Below are positions 50,053-62,873 of a stretch of 64,000 nt of DNA, piece after piece. Position 1 is the stretch's first letter. Each line of letters opens with the position of its first letter. The DNA is from Circinella minor (lineage: Eukaryota > Mucoromycota > Mucoromycetes > Mucorales > Lichtheimiaceae). The stretch spans positions 1 through 64,000 of the forward strand of contig JAEPRB010000016.1 in the NCBI GenBank assembly GCA_016758965.1, in the 5' to 3' direction. The notes beneath the pieces were generated by a model that ran no database searches, was not told the origin of the DNA, and saw nothing but the letters and a program-made list of their open reading frames with translations. The position numbers and the translations under genes are program-made.

Positions 50053-53000
50053 CTAACTATCAAAAATATTGATAAGTTCCTTTGTATATTTGGCAATTTC
50101 ATATGCTTCCTTGGCTAGATCCCGCTTGGCCGTGGAACTTGCCATTTCTGGCGATTGACCAAACGATGAATCACGCATTTGAGTCAATGTTTGCTTACAA
50201 TGTTGAAGGTCAGACATAACTAAAGTACCTTGTTTACGATAACGATACCCTGCTGTAGAATCAAATGTACTGTCACACACCTCCATTATACTTGCAACAA
50301 TATTTATAAGTGATGTAATAATGCCATACACTTGACCTGCATCCCTTGGTGAACGTAAAGCTGCCAAAAGTCGTTGTATCGTTTGAACGATATGATCGGT
50401 TTCACTCTTTAAATATTCACTTAATTCTTCAGGAAGTAAGGAATCACCAGCAGCTGCTGCAGCTGCAATTCGATTGTTACTTTTATCATTAGCTGAATCT
50501 TTTCGTCGTAATGAGCTACCAGTACTAGGACCACGACTCAATGCGTCTAACGTGTCGTTACGATTCGAATCCATATTAGCAAGAGGAACTTCATTAGAAG
50601 ATGAAGCAGTACCTGGTTTGATACCCAATAGTTTAGCCAAATCCACCATAACGGTCGTCATATGTCCTGCAGCAGCATCCAATAAGCTGACAGGACTGAT
50701 ACCCATACCATTAGCATGATTTTTGGCAGCGGTCAAGAGATGAGTCAAAGCTGTCGAGAATTGGCTCTTCAAATTATACAAGTTGCTTTGTGTCATAGAT
50801 GTCAACCCTCCTCGGGTTTCATGTTCTTCGACTTCTTCCGTCACCTTTTTACATGTCATGACAATCTTTTGCATGGATGATAGCACGTTAGACGGTTTAT
50901 GGGATCTGTATAAAAAAAATTGTTGGTAATCAAAAATAAAATTAACCCCACTTTCTATCCACTCTCCTTCACATCCCTCTTCTCAAATATATATATCGTT
51001 TATTCTTGACTTATTTTTTTTTCTTACCTAGCAGTTCGTAACAGTTCATCAATACTTGTTTGGTACGTTAAAATATGATCATGTGATATAACACCGTTAC
51101 GAGTTGGCTGAATAAATCCAGTTTGCTGTGGAATAGCAGAATCAATCAGGGATGAAGCTGATAATTATATTAAATTTAAAGAAATTACTATATACGCTCT
51201 TTCTTTGCTTCTGTGTACATTTTTCATATGCCCCTAATGCATGATCCGTTCTCCGTTCATACATGAATCCTAAATCAAATTAGAATGATAATTACCTTTC
51301 AATGTACGTAATTCCAATCGACTTTTTTCATATTTACTTTGCCATTCTTGAGCCTGAACAAGAATAGAAAGTTAATTACAATTGAATCATTTATGTTAAA
51401 AGAGATTTTAATTTTGTATTTTACCTCTTCGGTAAGTTGTCTAACACGATCATCACTTCTTGCTTTTTCGGCTCGAAGATCATCATTCTTTGAAGATAAA
51501 AGTTTGATTTGTTCCAAAAGATGACCTGCTTCGTCGCGTACTTCTCGTACAGCCTATATGTTAATAATTAATTATGTTTTAATATAGGTATGAATATGTG
51601 AACGATTTGTGTTTTTAGTTTTGTTTATGAGTATCGATGAGGGGTTGATTTTAATAACATACGTCTTGTTGATCACGATGTTCTTGCTCTAGCTGCCTGT
51701 ATTGATCATCCAAACGATTATATTCCTCTTGTAACTGTTTTAGGCGGGAATTATCCATCTAAAATCATTCATAGTTTGGGGAGAGAGAGGGAAAGGGGTT
51801 AGAAAGAAAGAAAAAAAAAGAATCAACAATATGCATTCCAAAAAAAAAGAAGCGTCAGAATAAATTTTTACCTTTCGTAGATGATTAATGTCCTGATCAT
51901 CCGATTTTATTGACTCCTTTCTTTCTCTTGCATTCTAGTTATAAAATATTTTTTTATAATAATAATAATAATATAATAGTAATTAGAACATAATAGAAAT
52001 CATATGTTTTTGATGGGGGGTGAGAAGGGTCATACGCGTTTTCTTCTATAGATATATATATATATTATACAACATACCAATAATTCATTTTCTAATTGTT
52101 GTGTGCGTTTTGACATACCGGCAAGTCGTTGTTCGTAATCAGCTCGCATTTTTTCCATTTTTTCATTATACTTTAATAATAAATTAATATTGTTTATATC
52201 CATTTTAGCATATATATCCGCAGCAATATCGTTAAATTAAAAAGGGAAAATAGGAGCGTGCGATAAAAAAGAAACTTACTCTGTTATCATCCAAATCACC
52301 ACCCCTTTCAGTAACATTATTATTACCTGGGCCTTTGGTCGTTACCATATTACCCAAATCAGCCATTAAACTATCCAAGGATTGAAAATTGCCTTCACTT
52401 CCATTACTACCGCTACTAAGATGTCCATTGGTTTGTGGAGCAGATGATTTATTTTGATATCCGTTAGCAGCACTACTACTTCCTGTACTACTACTGCCAC
52501 CACTATCACTAAGATAAGTTTGGCGTTCATCATTCCCGTCCCTTTGTGACATATAAGCCTTTTCATCATCTGATAATGCTATCGATTCGACATTGATTGT
52601 TCCCTTGACAGGGACGATATTTGTTGCACGACTTGCAAGATTTGGTGAATTATTATTTGTATTTGGAATAGGTGGTACTGGAGGTCGCATTGCATCCTGA
52701 ATAAACATGATATTAGTTTCCTCCCTTTTTTTCTTCGACCCATGTTACTATTCCTATCGCTTAATACACCTTACACCTCTTCTTTTCCTTACATCTGAGT
52801 CAACAACTTGAGGATAGCGCCTGGTTAATTCATGATAAACATCACTTGCAAGGTCTTTAAAACGAGCACTTGGTAATGTTGCTAACTTTTGTCTAGCTTG
52901 GTTACGACGTGGATGAAATTCTTCACGCACAGCAAGAAAAGGTACTAATTATAATAGAATCATAATAATAAATTAATATGTAATGTAAAGTGTTCGGAGA

Positions 53001-53526
53001 GGAAGAAAACGAAGAGAGTGATTCCTTACCTTGCTTATCATTAAGATTTCTACGCATCAATTCATCATATACATCCATAGCCAATTCATGAAACTGAAGA
53101 TTATTAAGCCGAGAAAGTTTCTGACGTGCTGATACTCGCTGTGGTTGTGCTCCTTCAGCAGCCTCTAATCAAATAAACAAAAACATTCCCCTCTCTTATG
53201 TTAATTATCTCTATGAACTAGTCCCACTTTCCTTGTATATATATATATATATATAGGTACAATTAAAAAGATATATTCCAACCTTTAGCAAGGACAGAAG
53301 CCAGAAACTTTTTCAGTTCTCCATAAAATGTCCGTGCAGCAGTTTCATAACTGGCATTATTTGCTGAACTTGTTCCTCGGCTAGATTGAGAAGTAACGGA
53401 TTGTGCACGACCATTTCCTCCACCAGATCGAGATGAAGAAGTTGAAAATGCTTTTGAAAGAGGTTGTGGTCCACGAGAATCCCAATCATCGTGAGAAGAA
53501 GCAGGTGGCGATCGAGGATAAGCCAT
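50053..53526 (-). CDS. SPA2: Spa2-like polarisome scaffold with two SHD/GIT repeats
   Basis: Eleven exons in transcript order: 53526-53283, 53164-53030, 52944-52793, 52696-52280, 52170-52078, 51934-51872, 51758-51663, 51553-51425, 51353-51296, 51157-51028, 50905-50053; 789 residues, phases consistent. After a Ser-rich start, exons 2 and 3 each encode one Spa2-homology repeat (ARQKLSRLNNLQFHELAMDV and ARQKLATLPSARFKDLASDV). A Pro/Ser/Asn-rich linker follows. Then comes a long coiled coil (QRLAGMSKRTQQLENELL, LKQLQEEYNRLDDQYRQLEQ) and a conserved C-terminal helical domain starting near HILTYQTSIDELLRTARSH. Spa2 scaffolds formin, MAPK modules and Aip5/Pea2-type partners at hyphal tips. Intact. 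It faces the carotenoid oxygenase gene convergently. Confidence 0.88.
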
Positions 53527-55061
53527 ATATACTTATTGTCGCGTTTCAATAATAAGAATTAAAAAGAAGGTATGGATAAGATAAAAGAAGCACCGTGAAA
53601 AAAAAAGTTTATGAAAGAAAGGAAAGAGTATTTTTTTTTTCCAAAGAAAAAAAAGGAGGGTATTATGTGGCAAAAACCAGAGAAAAGAGAGAGTGCGAAC
53701 AAAAAAAAAGGGTTTTTGCTGTTTATAAAATAATAAGCTTGCAACGATATAACTACTAATAATCATATCTGGTTATAGTACATTGTGATGCTTCTTGTGA
53801 AACGTCAGAAAAAAAACCTTGGCTTTTTCTTTTCTAGATTCCACAACATCAACTACCAGTATTGTTTACTATAACCATGGGATCCATTGCCATGTTTATG
53901 CTATTTGTTGCTACACAGACTGAAGCACGAGCCACACATGAAAAACATAAAAAAAATCAGGTACTTTGACTATACCACTTCTCTTTAATTTTTTTTTTCA
54001 TATTGTAAGTTTACACTAGTGTAATACAAAAACTGAATAATTGATTTGAAAAAAAAAAAAAAAAAAAAGAAAATATATTTATATTATTATATAAATATAT
54101 ATTATATAACTTGTTTCCCTTTCTTGTGTACTACGTAGAACGAACAAATTACTGATTAAAGTAACTCCAATACCTTTTCTTCCCCTTTCTTCCCTTTCTT
54201 TCTAGCCTTTTCCCCTTCACCTTCCAATTAAAATAAAACGGTGCTTGTAAATTATATGACATTGTCATACGTTTCGTAATAGTAATTTTTTATTCTTTTT
54301 GGGCCCATCAGCAATGATCCACGACCGGAGTAAAAATACTTATTAATCACCTACATACTCTCTTTTTGGTCTGGAACACGGATTTTGAATCAGCTGCCAT
54401 TATTTTTCTTTATATAAGCGGGATCGTCTGCAAGAAAAAATTACTATTGTTCAATTACTTTTTGTTTCACTTTTCATTGCTAAATAAAATTGTTTTGGTA
54501 TCACAAACATCACAAAGAATATTTTTTTTTGGAGTGTGATGTATCTAGATTACATAAAAAAACAACGCTGTTTAGTAGTAGATTTCTTTACATATACAAA
54601 AAACTGGTACTATTAATAATGAGATGATTTTCTTCTTTCCTTGTGCGCCACACTCACAATAAAAGAAAAAGCATTAGATGATTCGTCGATCTTTAATAAT
54701 GTACAACTCAGCTCTACCCTGTACCATATTATGAAAATTAGTTAATTCATTAATAGTACACCACATCCATAAAAAACATCTTCAGTTTCACATATTCCTC
54801 TTTATTAGTATTACTATATGCTGAAGCGCCAAATTAATATATTTTTCTATAATACCGAAAATATTAAATCTTTATCACAGAAGTTCCATGGCATTGGATC
54901 CTTTATCTAAAGAATTATCTTGGCGTACTCCGTTCGTTCATTTAATATCTTACCACGACAGTAATAGTGCACTATTAATGAATATAAGAAAAATAATTGT
55001 GATAATTAGTTTTTTTTATTACCATTATTATGATTGTTTTAATGGATAAATATATATTAAT
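53527..55061. other. Intergenic region with one possible small secreted-peptide exon
   Basis: Upstream of SPA2. Mostly AT-rich. Only 53838-53960 looks exon-like: TTTTCTAG acceptor, open frame with an ATG at 53,877 followed by a hydrophobic run, and CAG|GTACTT donor. A possible next exon is 54206-54250. Without a clear first exon this stays speculative. Confidence 0.35.
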
Positions 55062-55704
55062 TTATGATATTATAGTTTGCTTCTCATGACGAGACGAGAC
55101 CTGTAAAAACAACAATATTTTTTTTACTAAGAATAGAAGTATAGATATCTACATTGGAACTCGTTTTAAATACTATGCAAAAAAAATGAGTTGATTGGGG
55201 TTGTTCAATAGTAAAAATGCCATTATTATTGCTAATAACGGGAAAAAGGAAAAGAAAATATAGTTATGTTTATTATATTAAAGCTTGCAGAAATTTGTAA
55301 CTTATATTAAAATTAAGCAATATTAAATGATAATAAATATAGTGAAGCACCTGTGAGCTTGTCATTTTTTGCTTCTTTATTAATTAAATACCCTTATTAT
55401 TACAACAATTTTTTTTATTACGTATGGTGTAGCGGATTATGGAAAAGTAAAGAAAACTTACCAAAAAATTAGAATAGCTTTCATCTCCGAATTCATAAAG
55501 CAATTCCAATTCTTGTTCTGTTGTAGTGTCATCCCTTTTCTCTTTGTCTCTATAAAAAGATATTCTTTTTGTGTTATGTAACCAACCAGTATAAAATATT
55601 TACGATACTGAATATTTAATTAGATATCTTTCTTCCTTAAGACGGTTTACATGTAAATTGTTATTTTTGGACAACATCACTCTACATCTCACGAACGTTT
55701 CCAT
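55062..55704 (-). CDS. Small three-exon gene, 75-residue protein of unknown function
   Basis: Exons in transcript order: 55704-55604, 55549-55462, 55100-55062. Phases 2 and 0 match, donors are GTAAAT and GTAAGT, acceptors are TTTATAG and TTTACAG, and the total of 228 bases gives 75 residues plus stop. The protein is hydrophilic and has no signal peptide or membrane span. The N-terminal part is basic (MLSKNNNLHVNRLKEERYL); the middle is acidic (TTTEQELELLYEFGDE), likely helical. No family recognised. It sits alone in a 5.4 kb stretch otherwise without genes. Canonical splice sites flanking coherent frames are the only support. Intron 2 is long for this window (361 bases). Confidence 0.45.
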
Positions 55705-58700
55705 AGTTTCTCGGTTTCTACCAAGTTCTTTTATCACTTAGGATTTCTAAGGACCCGAAGAGGGTTAATTGGGGTTTGTATAAGTAATAAAGTGCTTTTC
55801 AAATACTTTTATGAAAATAAGTATTTTTTTTGCAATTACATTACATGCAATAATGACCATGAAAATTGAGGACGGCTTCCAGAAAAGGCAATCTAGCCTA
55901 CGAACCCAAGAATGTCTGCTACGATAAAGGAGAACTTTTTTTTTTTGGCTCTGAGATGTATTTGATTGTAGTTCTTTAATAATGATTATACCCTAATATT
56001 TACTAGCTGGCTGGTTAACGACGTTATTATGGTTATGATATTCTTTATGAAATCTATCTAATTTATGAACATTAAAATATAGTCTTCCATTTTTTTTATG
56101 CACAAATAAAAGATGTTGTACGATATCTGGTTATCAATGTTTATTAATAGCGATACATCCATGACAATGATATAGTAATATATTTATCTCTGTGTGTACG
56201 TGAGAGAGAGTGCACATTAGAATATACACAGAATACGTTATATAACTATAATCAATTCAGCATATGTTTTTAGTTTTTTTTGTTGACATCATAAAATGCT
56301 ACTCAGTGTTTATATACGCACAAGAAAAAAAATATTTAGCTAGCGTCAAGTAGGTGTCACAAGTTTTTTTTCGATTGGGTTCTTCTTAAGGTTATTCAGC
56401 GTCACAGGATATATTTTTCTCATCAGATAGTCTTATGCATATGTGTTTATGATGACATTTGCTTTCTTTTTCGTAAAAAAAAATCTAAACGTTTTTTGGA
56501 ACTTATTGAGATCAACAACAACTTTTTTTAGTTAATACATCTTATTATTTATGTTTTTCTTTTCGTTTTTTTTAAGAAAAAGTAATTGAATGCATAATGT
56601 ATATAACAAAAATGGTTATATAAAATTGTCTTTTAAAGAACTATTAGATGAACGCTATATATAAAGCCAACTAACAATATTACTACATTTGTGTCAAGAA
56701 GAATAAAAGGAGGAACACTTTATTGTTTGAGATTATGCAATAATTTATAGATTGTAAAAAATGAGTTTTGTATTTCCGAAAATTCGAGGGAGTTGCATAA
56801 TGATGTTAAAAGCCTCATATGGGTTTCGAAAGAACTTTTTAAAAAAGAATGTATACTTCTTCAGCAGTAAAATGCAAATAAAAACTTTTCTGCGAGTCCA
56901 ATCCATACATCCTTATGTCTTGGTGTTTGAAAAAAAACGAGTTATACATAGTTAGATTTAGAAAGGTCACATGCGACCTATATAACAAAAACGATGATTG
57001 GTAGTCAATTGTTGTTTTCGTTCGTGTCGTTGATACATAAATACTGACCCAAAGGAGAAAATCAAAAAAAGGTTATTATAGAAAGGTAATTGTTAGTGCT
57101 AATTTGCAAAGATGTTAATGTTTTCATACCTGATGACTGAAAGTGTGATATGATTATCAAAAACATCTAGAAGTCACGGTATAGACTACATATTTATCAT
57201 ATTCTCAATGTCATGCTTGTACATATCGACAGATTCGCTCTTTACCATGAAAAGAATCATCATGATATCATAGCTAAATTTTATTTCAAGTCTGTGTACC
57301 CTTGCTGGGAAAATAACGGAAAGTGGGTTATGACGACAAAAAATTTCTTTCAAGGAGCAACAATTGTAATATTTTACGTTAGTCTCGTAAAAAAACAAGT
57401 TTTTAAAACAACAATTTAATGTGCATTATCTGCTCATACAATGATAGAAATCTATGTATATTTATACATAATAGCAAGAAGTATACGAGACAGTAACAAT
57501 AGACAATAAAGAATTATTAGGAAAAACATATTACATAAATAATATACGTTTCAACAAATTCTTCTTGCATTTTTTTTTTTACCTATTACCTTGTTTCACT
57601 ATCAATTAAATCTAACGGGATTACTATACAAAATATTATATAATTGTCTTGTACGTAGAAGAAAATAAAATAAAAAGGGTATATCTACGGGTAATATGCC
57701 ATGGTCTATTTCAACTGGACATAGATACTACACATCATCGTAAGAAGGAAGGAGGTGTGGAGTGGGGGATCATCGTTTAATAATAACAGATAATGAGATT
57801 TGACCACAAAATAAAAATATTCTGGATTTGCAGTAAAGTTTGCTTCGGGTTAAGTAAATGCATCTGAGTAAAAAAAAAAAAAAAATAACCCGTCGGTAAC
57901 TACTTTGTTTCGGGGAAACTTGTACCATGTGTTAAATCGGGTTGGTAGGTGCCTTGACAACGAATAAGTGTTTGTGTTACTTGAAAACGATTTCTTAACC
58001 GAATGATCCCGTTTACGCGCCAATAAAAAGAATCTCAAGAAGAAAAATAAAACATATAGGTCAAATTCACTGTATTAAGTAAAAATCCTACAATTCTATT
58101 TTTCTTTTACCATATCTTTTTGTTTATTGCAGCATATGGAGATATTTAGATATATCTAGTAAATTTATTGAAAAATAGAAGAATTGGGTTGATCGACAAT
58201 TTCGAAAACCTGTTTTTTTGAAACATAATTGGAGCTCAACAAAAATGGCTTATGTGAATATCAACCAAAAAAAAAAAAATCTAACTGGATTAATGTAGAA
58301 ACTGATAAGAGTAATGTGCTTCTTCTCTTTTTACCACCACCACCTTCATTATAAATTCCACGTAAAACATAACATAATTACTGGACAATAAGTCTATATG
58401 GAGTATATTCTTTATTATAATAGTAGAAGAATGAATGTGCATATTTTTATATAAACACAAATAAATAAACGCATAACATATACAACATTATCTATATGAT
58501 AATATTTATCTTATTTATCGGGGCAGTGAATTAGGCTATAGTGGGTACTGTTAATAGCATACTATACATATACTAACAACACTTTTCTCTTCTCTTTTTT
58601 CCTTGCTAAAAAACCTAAAGGATTTTTACTGTTTTAGGCAATTTTTTGAACTCAACGGAAAGCTTTATCCGTTTTGGTAGATATAATTTTGTTGCTCTGT

Positions 58701-58989
58701 TTTGCGGGTTCTTTTTTTTTTTCTTTTTTTTTTTCTCTTTTCTTTGTGTTGTAGTTGAAGTTTTTTTCTTTTTTGTTTTTTTCTATTGCGGGTTGAAAAA
58801 AAAAGTAAAGGAACTATACAATATAACCTTTCTCTTTCTAATATCGACACCTCCTTCATTTTTATCATTCTCTCCTTTTTTCCCGCACTTTTTTTCTTTT
58901 ACTGTACAAACATAAGTTCTGCTTTGTGTTTTTTAAGTTCCTGTATTATTACTATTACCTATTAGTTACTATTATTATATAATTCCATA
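55705..58989. other. Large intergenic region, no gene recognised
   Basis: 3.3 kb of AT-rich sequence upstream of the antiporter gene. Short frames (56,761-56,955; 57,186-57,398; 57,850-58,038) lack domains or splice support. T-rich tracts at 58,700-58,800 precede the antiporter start and are probably its leader/promoter. Confidence 0.5.
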
Positions 58990-61900
58990 ATGACAGTCGA
59001 GTTGATCCCTGGACAATTCTCGACATTTAGTATTGCGATCGCGATCTTAAGTGGCTTTATTGTCATTTTTGGTTTCGTATCTATGTTTGTCAAAGAAAGA
59101 ATGTTTATATCCGAAGCTTGTAAGTTTTTTTCTTCTATAGTTTATGAGGTTATAATCAACATAGGAGAATTTTGATTTAACGGTTTTTTTTGTCAATTGA
59201 TTCGACCATAAATAGTCGTTGCTTTAATTGTTGGTATCATTGCAGGACCTTTAGTAGCAAATGGATTAAATCCCTATGATTGGGATGATACTGATGAAAT
59301 TACCAAACAAATTACCCGATGTGTCATTGCTATTCAGGTAAGTTATACATATTCTATAGATGGGCGTTTTTGTACAACTATTAGAAAAAGGTTACCGTTG
59401 TCATGGGATATTAAAAATATATACATATAATAATAATAATTTGTTTCTTAGGTTATGGCTGTCGGAATTGATTTACCAAGGTAAATACTTGTAGTATGGC
59501 TTATGAAATAAAAAAATATGATCAACTGTGTGTGCAAAAAAATAAAAAATAAGATCATCAATGAAAAGTTTAATATATGCGATTGACATATTTTTTTTCC
59601 TTTCCCCTTTTTTTTAGACACTATCTCAAGAAGGAATGGCGGACTTTTTTGATATTGATGCTTCCCATCATGATATTCATGTGGTTAATCAGTGGTCTAT
59701 TTATTTGGGCATTGATACCAACCTTAGATTATGTACGATTATATATATGTGTTCCTCAAATTTTATTATTATTAGTTTCTATGTTTCGACTCATTATTAT
59801 TTAATTTTTTTAGTTAAATGCTCTTGTAATCGCCGCATGCGTTTGTCCTACCGATCCAGTAAGCTTTTCTTTTTCCCGTTATCTTTTTGTACCACGATAA
59901 GCATAAAATTCTGTCGCAAAAGAGCGGAAAAAAAAATTTAAACATTTTCATTAATTTGATCATTATATACTTTTTACAGATCTTGGCAAACTCTGTTGTT
60001 AAAGGACGATTTGCTGAAAAACATGTTCCTGCACATATTCGAAATGTTTTATCTGCAGAAAGGTAAAAAAAAACTGGTTTTTTTTAGATTTCCATTATGA
60101 AAATTTGATGGAAGGGTTGTATTTTGATTGGGGAAAAAAGACGGAGTGGCGTATATAATTTTGATATGTTTATATCATGCAGGATGAACTCACTATTTTT
60201 TTTTAAATTGTTTATAGTGGTGGTAATGATGGCATGGGTTTTCCATTTTTGTTTTTAGCTATCTTTTTGATTGGTGAACCAGGTACTGGTAAAGCTATTG
60301 GTAAATGGGTTTATGAAACATGTCTTTTCCAAATCGTATTATCTTGTGTTATTGGTGTTGTCGTTGGTTGGGTTGCACGTAAAATTTTACAGTGGTCAGA
60401 AAGACAGTGAGTATCATTCAAACTTTTAATCTACATATGTGTACTGTGTGTATGTAAGTGTAACTAAATTATAATGTTTTTTTTTAAAAAAAAATAGTCG
60501 CCTTATTGACAAACCATCTTTTCTTTGTTTTGCGATTGCTCTTGCAGTAAGTTATTTTATGCAAAATGATTTTTTTTAAAAAAAAAGGGGAACGGGAGGT
60601 TAGGAAGGATGTATGTATACATCTGAATAAATAAAAATTAAACTTTTTTTTTATGTTTTTATTTGCATTAGTTATTTTTAATGAGCATGACGGGTTTTTC
60701 TGGAAGTGATGATGTACTCGCATGTTTTGTTGCAGGAAATGCATTTTCCTGGGATGATTGGTTCCGACAAGAAACTGAAGAAGCTCATTTTCAAGAAGTC
60801 ATTGATATGATGTTGAATTTGGGTGTATTTGCCTATATTGGTGCTATTATTGTAAGTAATATAATATATATATATATATATATTGCTATTTGAGTGTGTT
60901 CCATACAGAAGTGAAAATATAAAATATAAATCACTGAAAACTAATATAATACACATTGACTTCTTTTAGCCCTGGCATGAATTTGGTAATGCAGAAATTG
61001 GTTTGAGCCCCTGGCGACTTGTTGTTATTGCGATTTTAATTCTACTCTTTCGACGACTCCCCATTGTACTCGCGCTCAAGCCTATTATGCCTGCCATTAA
61101 GACATATCGTGAAGCCGTTTTCAGTGGATGGTTCGGTCCGATGGGTGTTGGTGCTGTCTTCTTATCTATGATTGCCAAAGAAGAAATGGAAAGAGTCTTT
61201 GAAGATTCAGTGGAAAAACCAGTCGTCATCGAATTATTAAGTCCTGTGGTATTATTTATTGTACTTGCCTCCACCCTGGTTCACGGTACTACAATTCCAT
61301 TATTCCAACTTGGTAAGCGTATCCGAACCCGTACATTATCCATTACAAGTACAGGAAGCAATACTGTCCGATTGCCTAAAATTCGACGCAATAATCAGTC
61401 GCTTAATGAAAACAATCACAATGGTAATGGTGATCTTGGTGAAGGACCCATGTTGAGTGAAACCCAACGAAATACTTTGATTAATACTATTCAACGAGAA
61501 AAAGAAATGCAACGAGAAAATGGAAATGGACATTATGCTGTGGATATGGTGGATGACGACACAGCCGAGGAGGATTTCTTACCCGGTGATTCAGATGACG
61601 ATGACGAAAGAGCAACACGTAATAATAACAACAATCCAAATGCTAATATTCGATTTTTGGAACCCGTTAAGCCAAGAGGCACGTCACAAGCTAATTTAAA
61701 TATTGAAAAAAATGAAGCAAGTGTTTCCAGTTTACGAAGTTGGATTAATCGACAAAAAGATGAAGATAATAAAATGGAAGATCAACAAACTGGACAAACA
61801 ACTGGTACAAATAATAGTAGTGAAGTATCTGGTTTGAACGGTGGTGGTGGTGGTGGTGGATTACGAAACTTGTTCCGACGAAACAAAAATAATCTACAAT

Positions 61901-62223
61901 CATCTTCACCTTCACCACAGATTGTTTCAGGAATGATACCACAACCACAATCTGAAAAAGAAGCTGAGCAAGTATCTGATATTCCTGGTATTTCACCTGC
62001 AGTTGCAGCCCAAGCCGTAGATGAACATCATAAACCACTCCACCCAAGAATTGAAGTATGGGAAGAAAACCATCATGTAGTTATTGAAGATAGTCAAGCA
62101 GCAGAACCTCATGCCGTGGTGGATAAAAAGGATTCAGATTGGAAACAAAAAACAAAGGAAAAAATTAAAGAGTTGGAAAATCAAATTGCCCAAGAATATC
62201 CTCCAGGAAGCAGTGTCAATTAA
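58990..62223 (+). CDS. NHA1: Alkali-cation/H+ antiporter, NHA1/CPA type
   Basis: Ten exons: 58990-59119, 59216-59337, 59452-59480, 59618-59732, 59814-59858, 59980-60062, 60218-60406, 60498-60546, 60672-60851, 60970-62223; 731 residues. About twelve membrane segments. The family motifs are GPLVANGLNPYDW, VMAVGIDLPRHYL, the ion-binding AACVCPTDPILANSVV (unwound helix with conserved Asp), ESGGNDGMGFPFLFLA and FSGSDDVLACFVAGNAFSW. WFGPMGVGAVF follows near the end of the membrane domain. The C-terminal third is a long hydrophilic, acidic and Asn-rich tail with a short coiled coil before the stop, like the regulatory tail of Nha1. It exports Na+, K+ or Li+ across the plasma membrane for ion and pH balance. 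No damage seen. Confidence 0.92.
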
Positions 62224-62873
62224 ACTTTCCCTTCCTTGTTTCTTATATCACTCATATTTTCATTTCAAATAATAATCCCTAGCAGTAATCTTTTTCTCCT
62301 CGCGTACATGTATACTAAAAAAACAAAAATCAATTTGTATATTGTTCTTTTATCTCTCTACCTTTACTACCCATTATATTCTTCTTTTTATATATATTTA
62401 CGAGCTTATATACTTTTCTTTAACAATTATTCTTCTTCTTATTCTTATTTATCACTTAGATGTGTTTTTTAAAATAAATAAATAAATAAACAAAATGTTG
62501 TGTATTATGCTTCAAAATATATAATTATAAATATATAGAAATATATATATATATAAATGGTATGCAAAAAAAAAATATGAATGTGCGATTGATTACATGG
62601 TGTAGTGCGTGTGGAAAAAAGTTGTAAAAAAAGGGAATGATCTATACAACAACAATGTATGTATATAAATGCGTGTGTGTGTGTTTGTGTTGCGTTTGAA
62701 AATAAAAATGATAATAGAAATAGTAATAGAAATAGAAATAGTAAATAATAACAGTAATAAAGTATAATAATAAAGAAAACAGTGCATTGCTTGAATGTTG
62801 ATGAGAGTGTAACTTGTGCAAAGAAATAATTATAAGGGTATTTTTTAGTGGTGCCTAATGATTCATTTAAAAA
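62224..62873. other. Convergent 3' regions of antiporter and TBC genes
   Basis: No gene. TA-rich and GT/TG-rich short repeats. Both flanking genes end here. Confidence 0.65.

Noticed and set aside
49857..50102. Open frame with repeated LTHS units on the minus strand
   Set aside because: A translation of the GTGA tetranucleotide repeat; the real SPA2 stop is at 50053.
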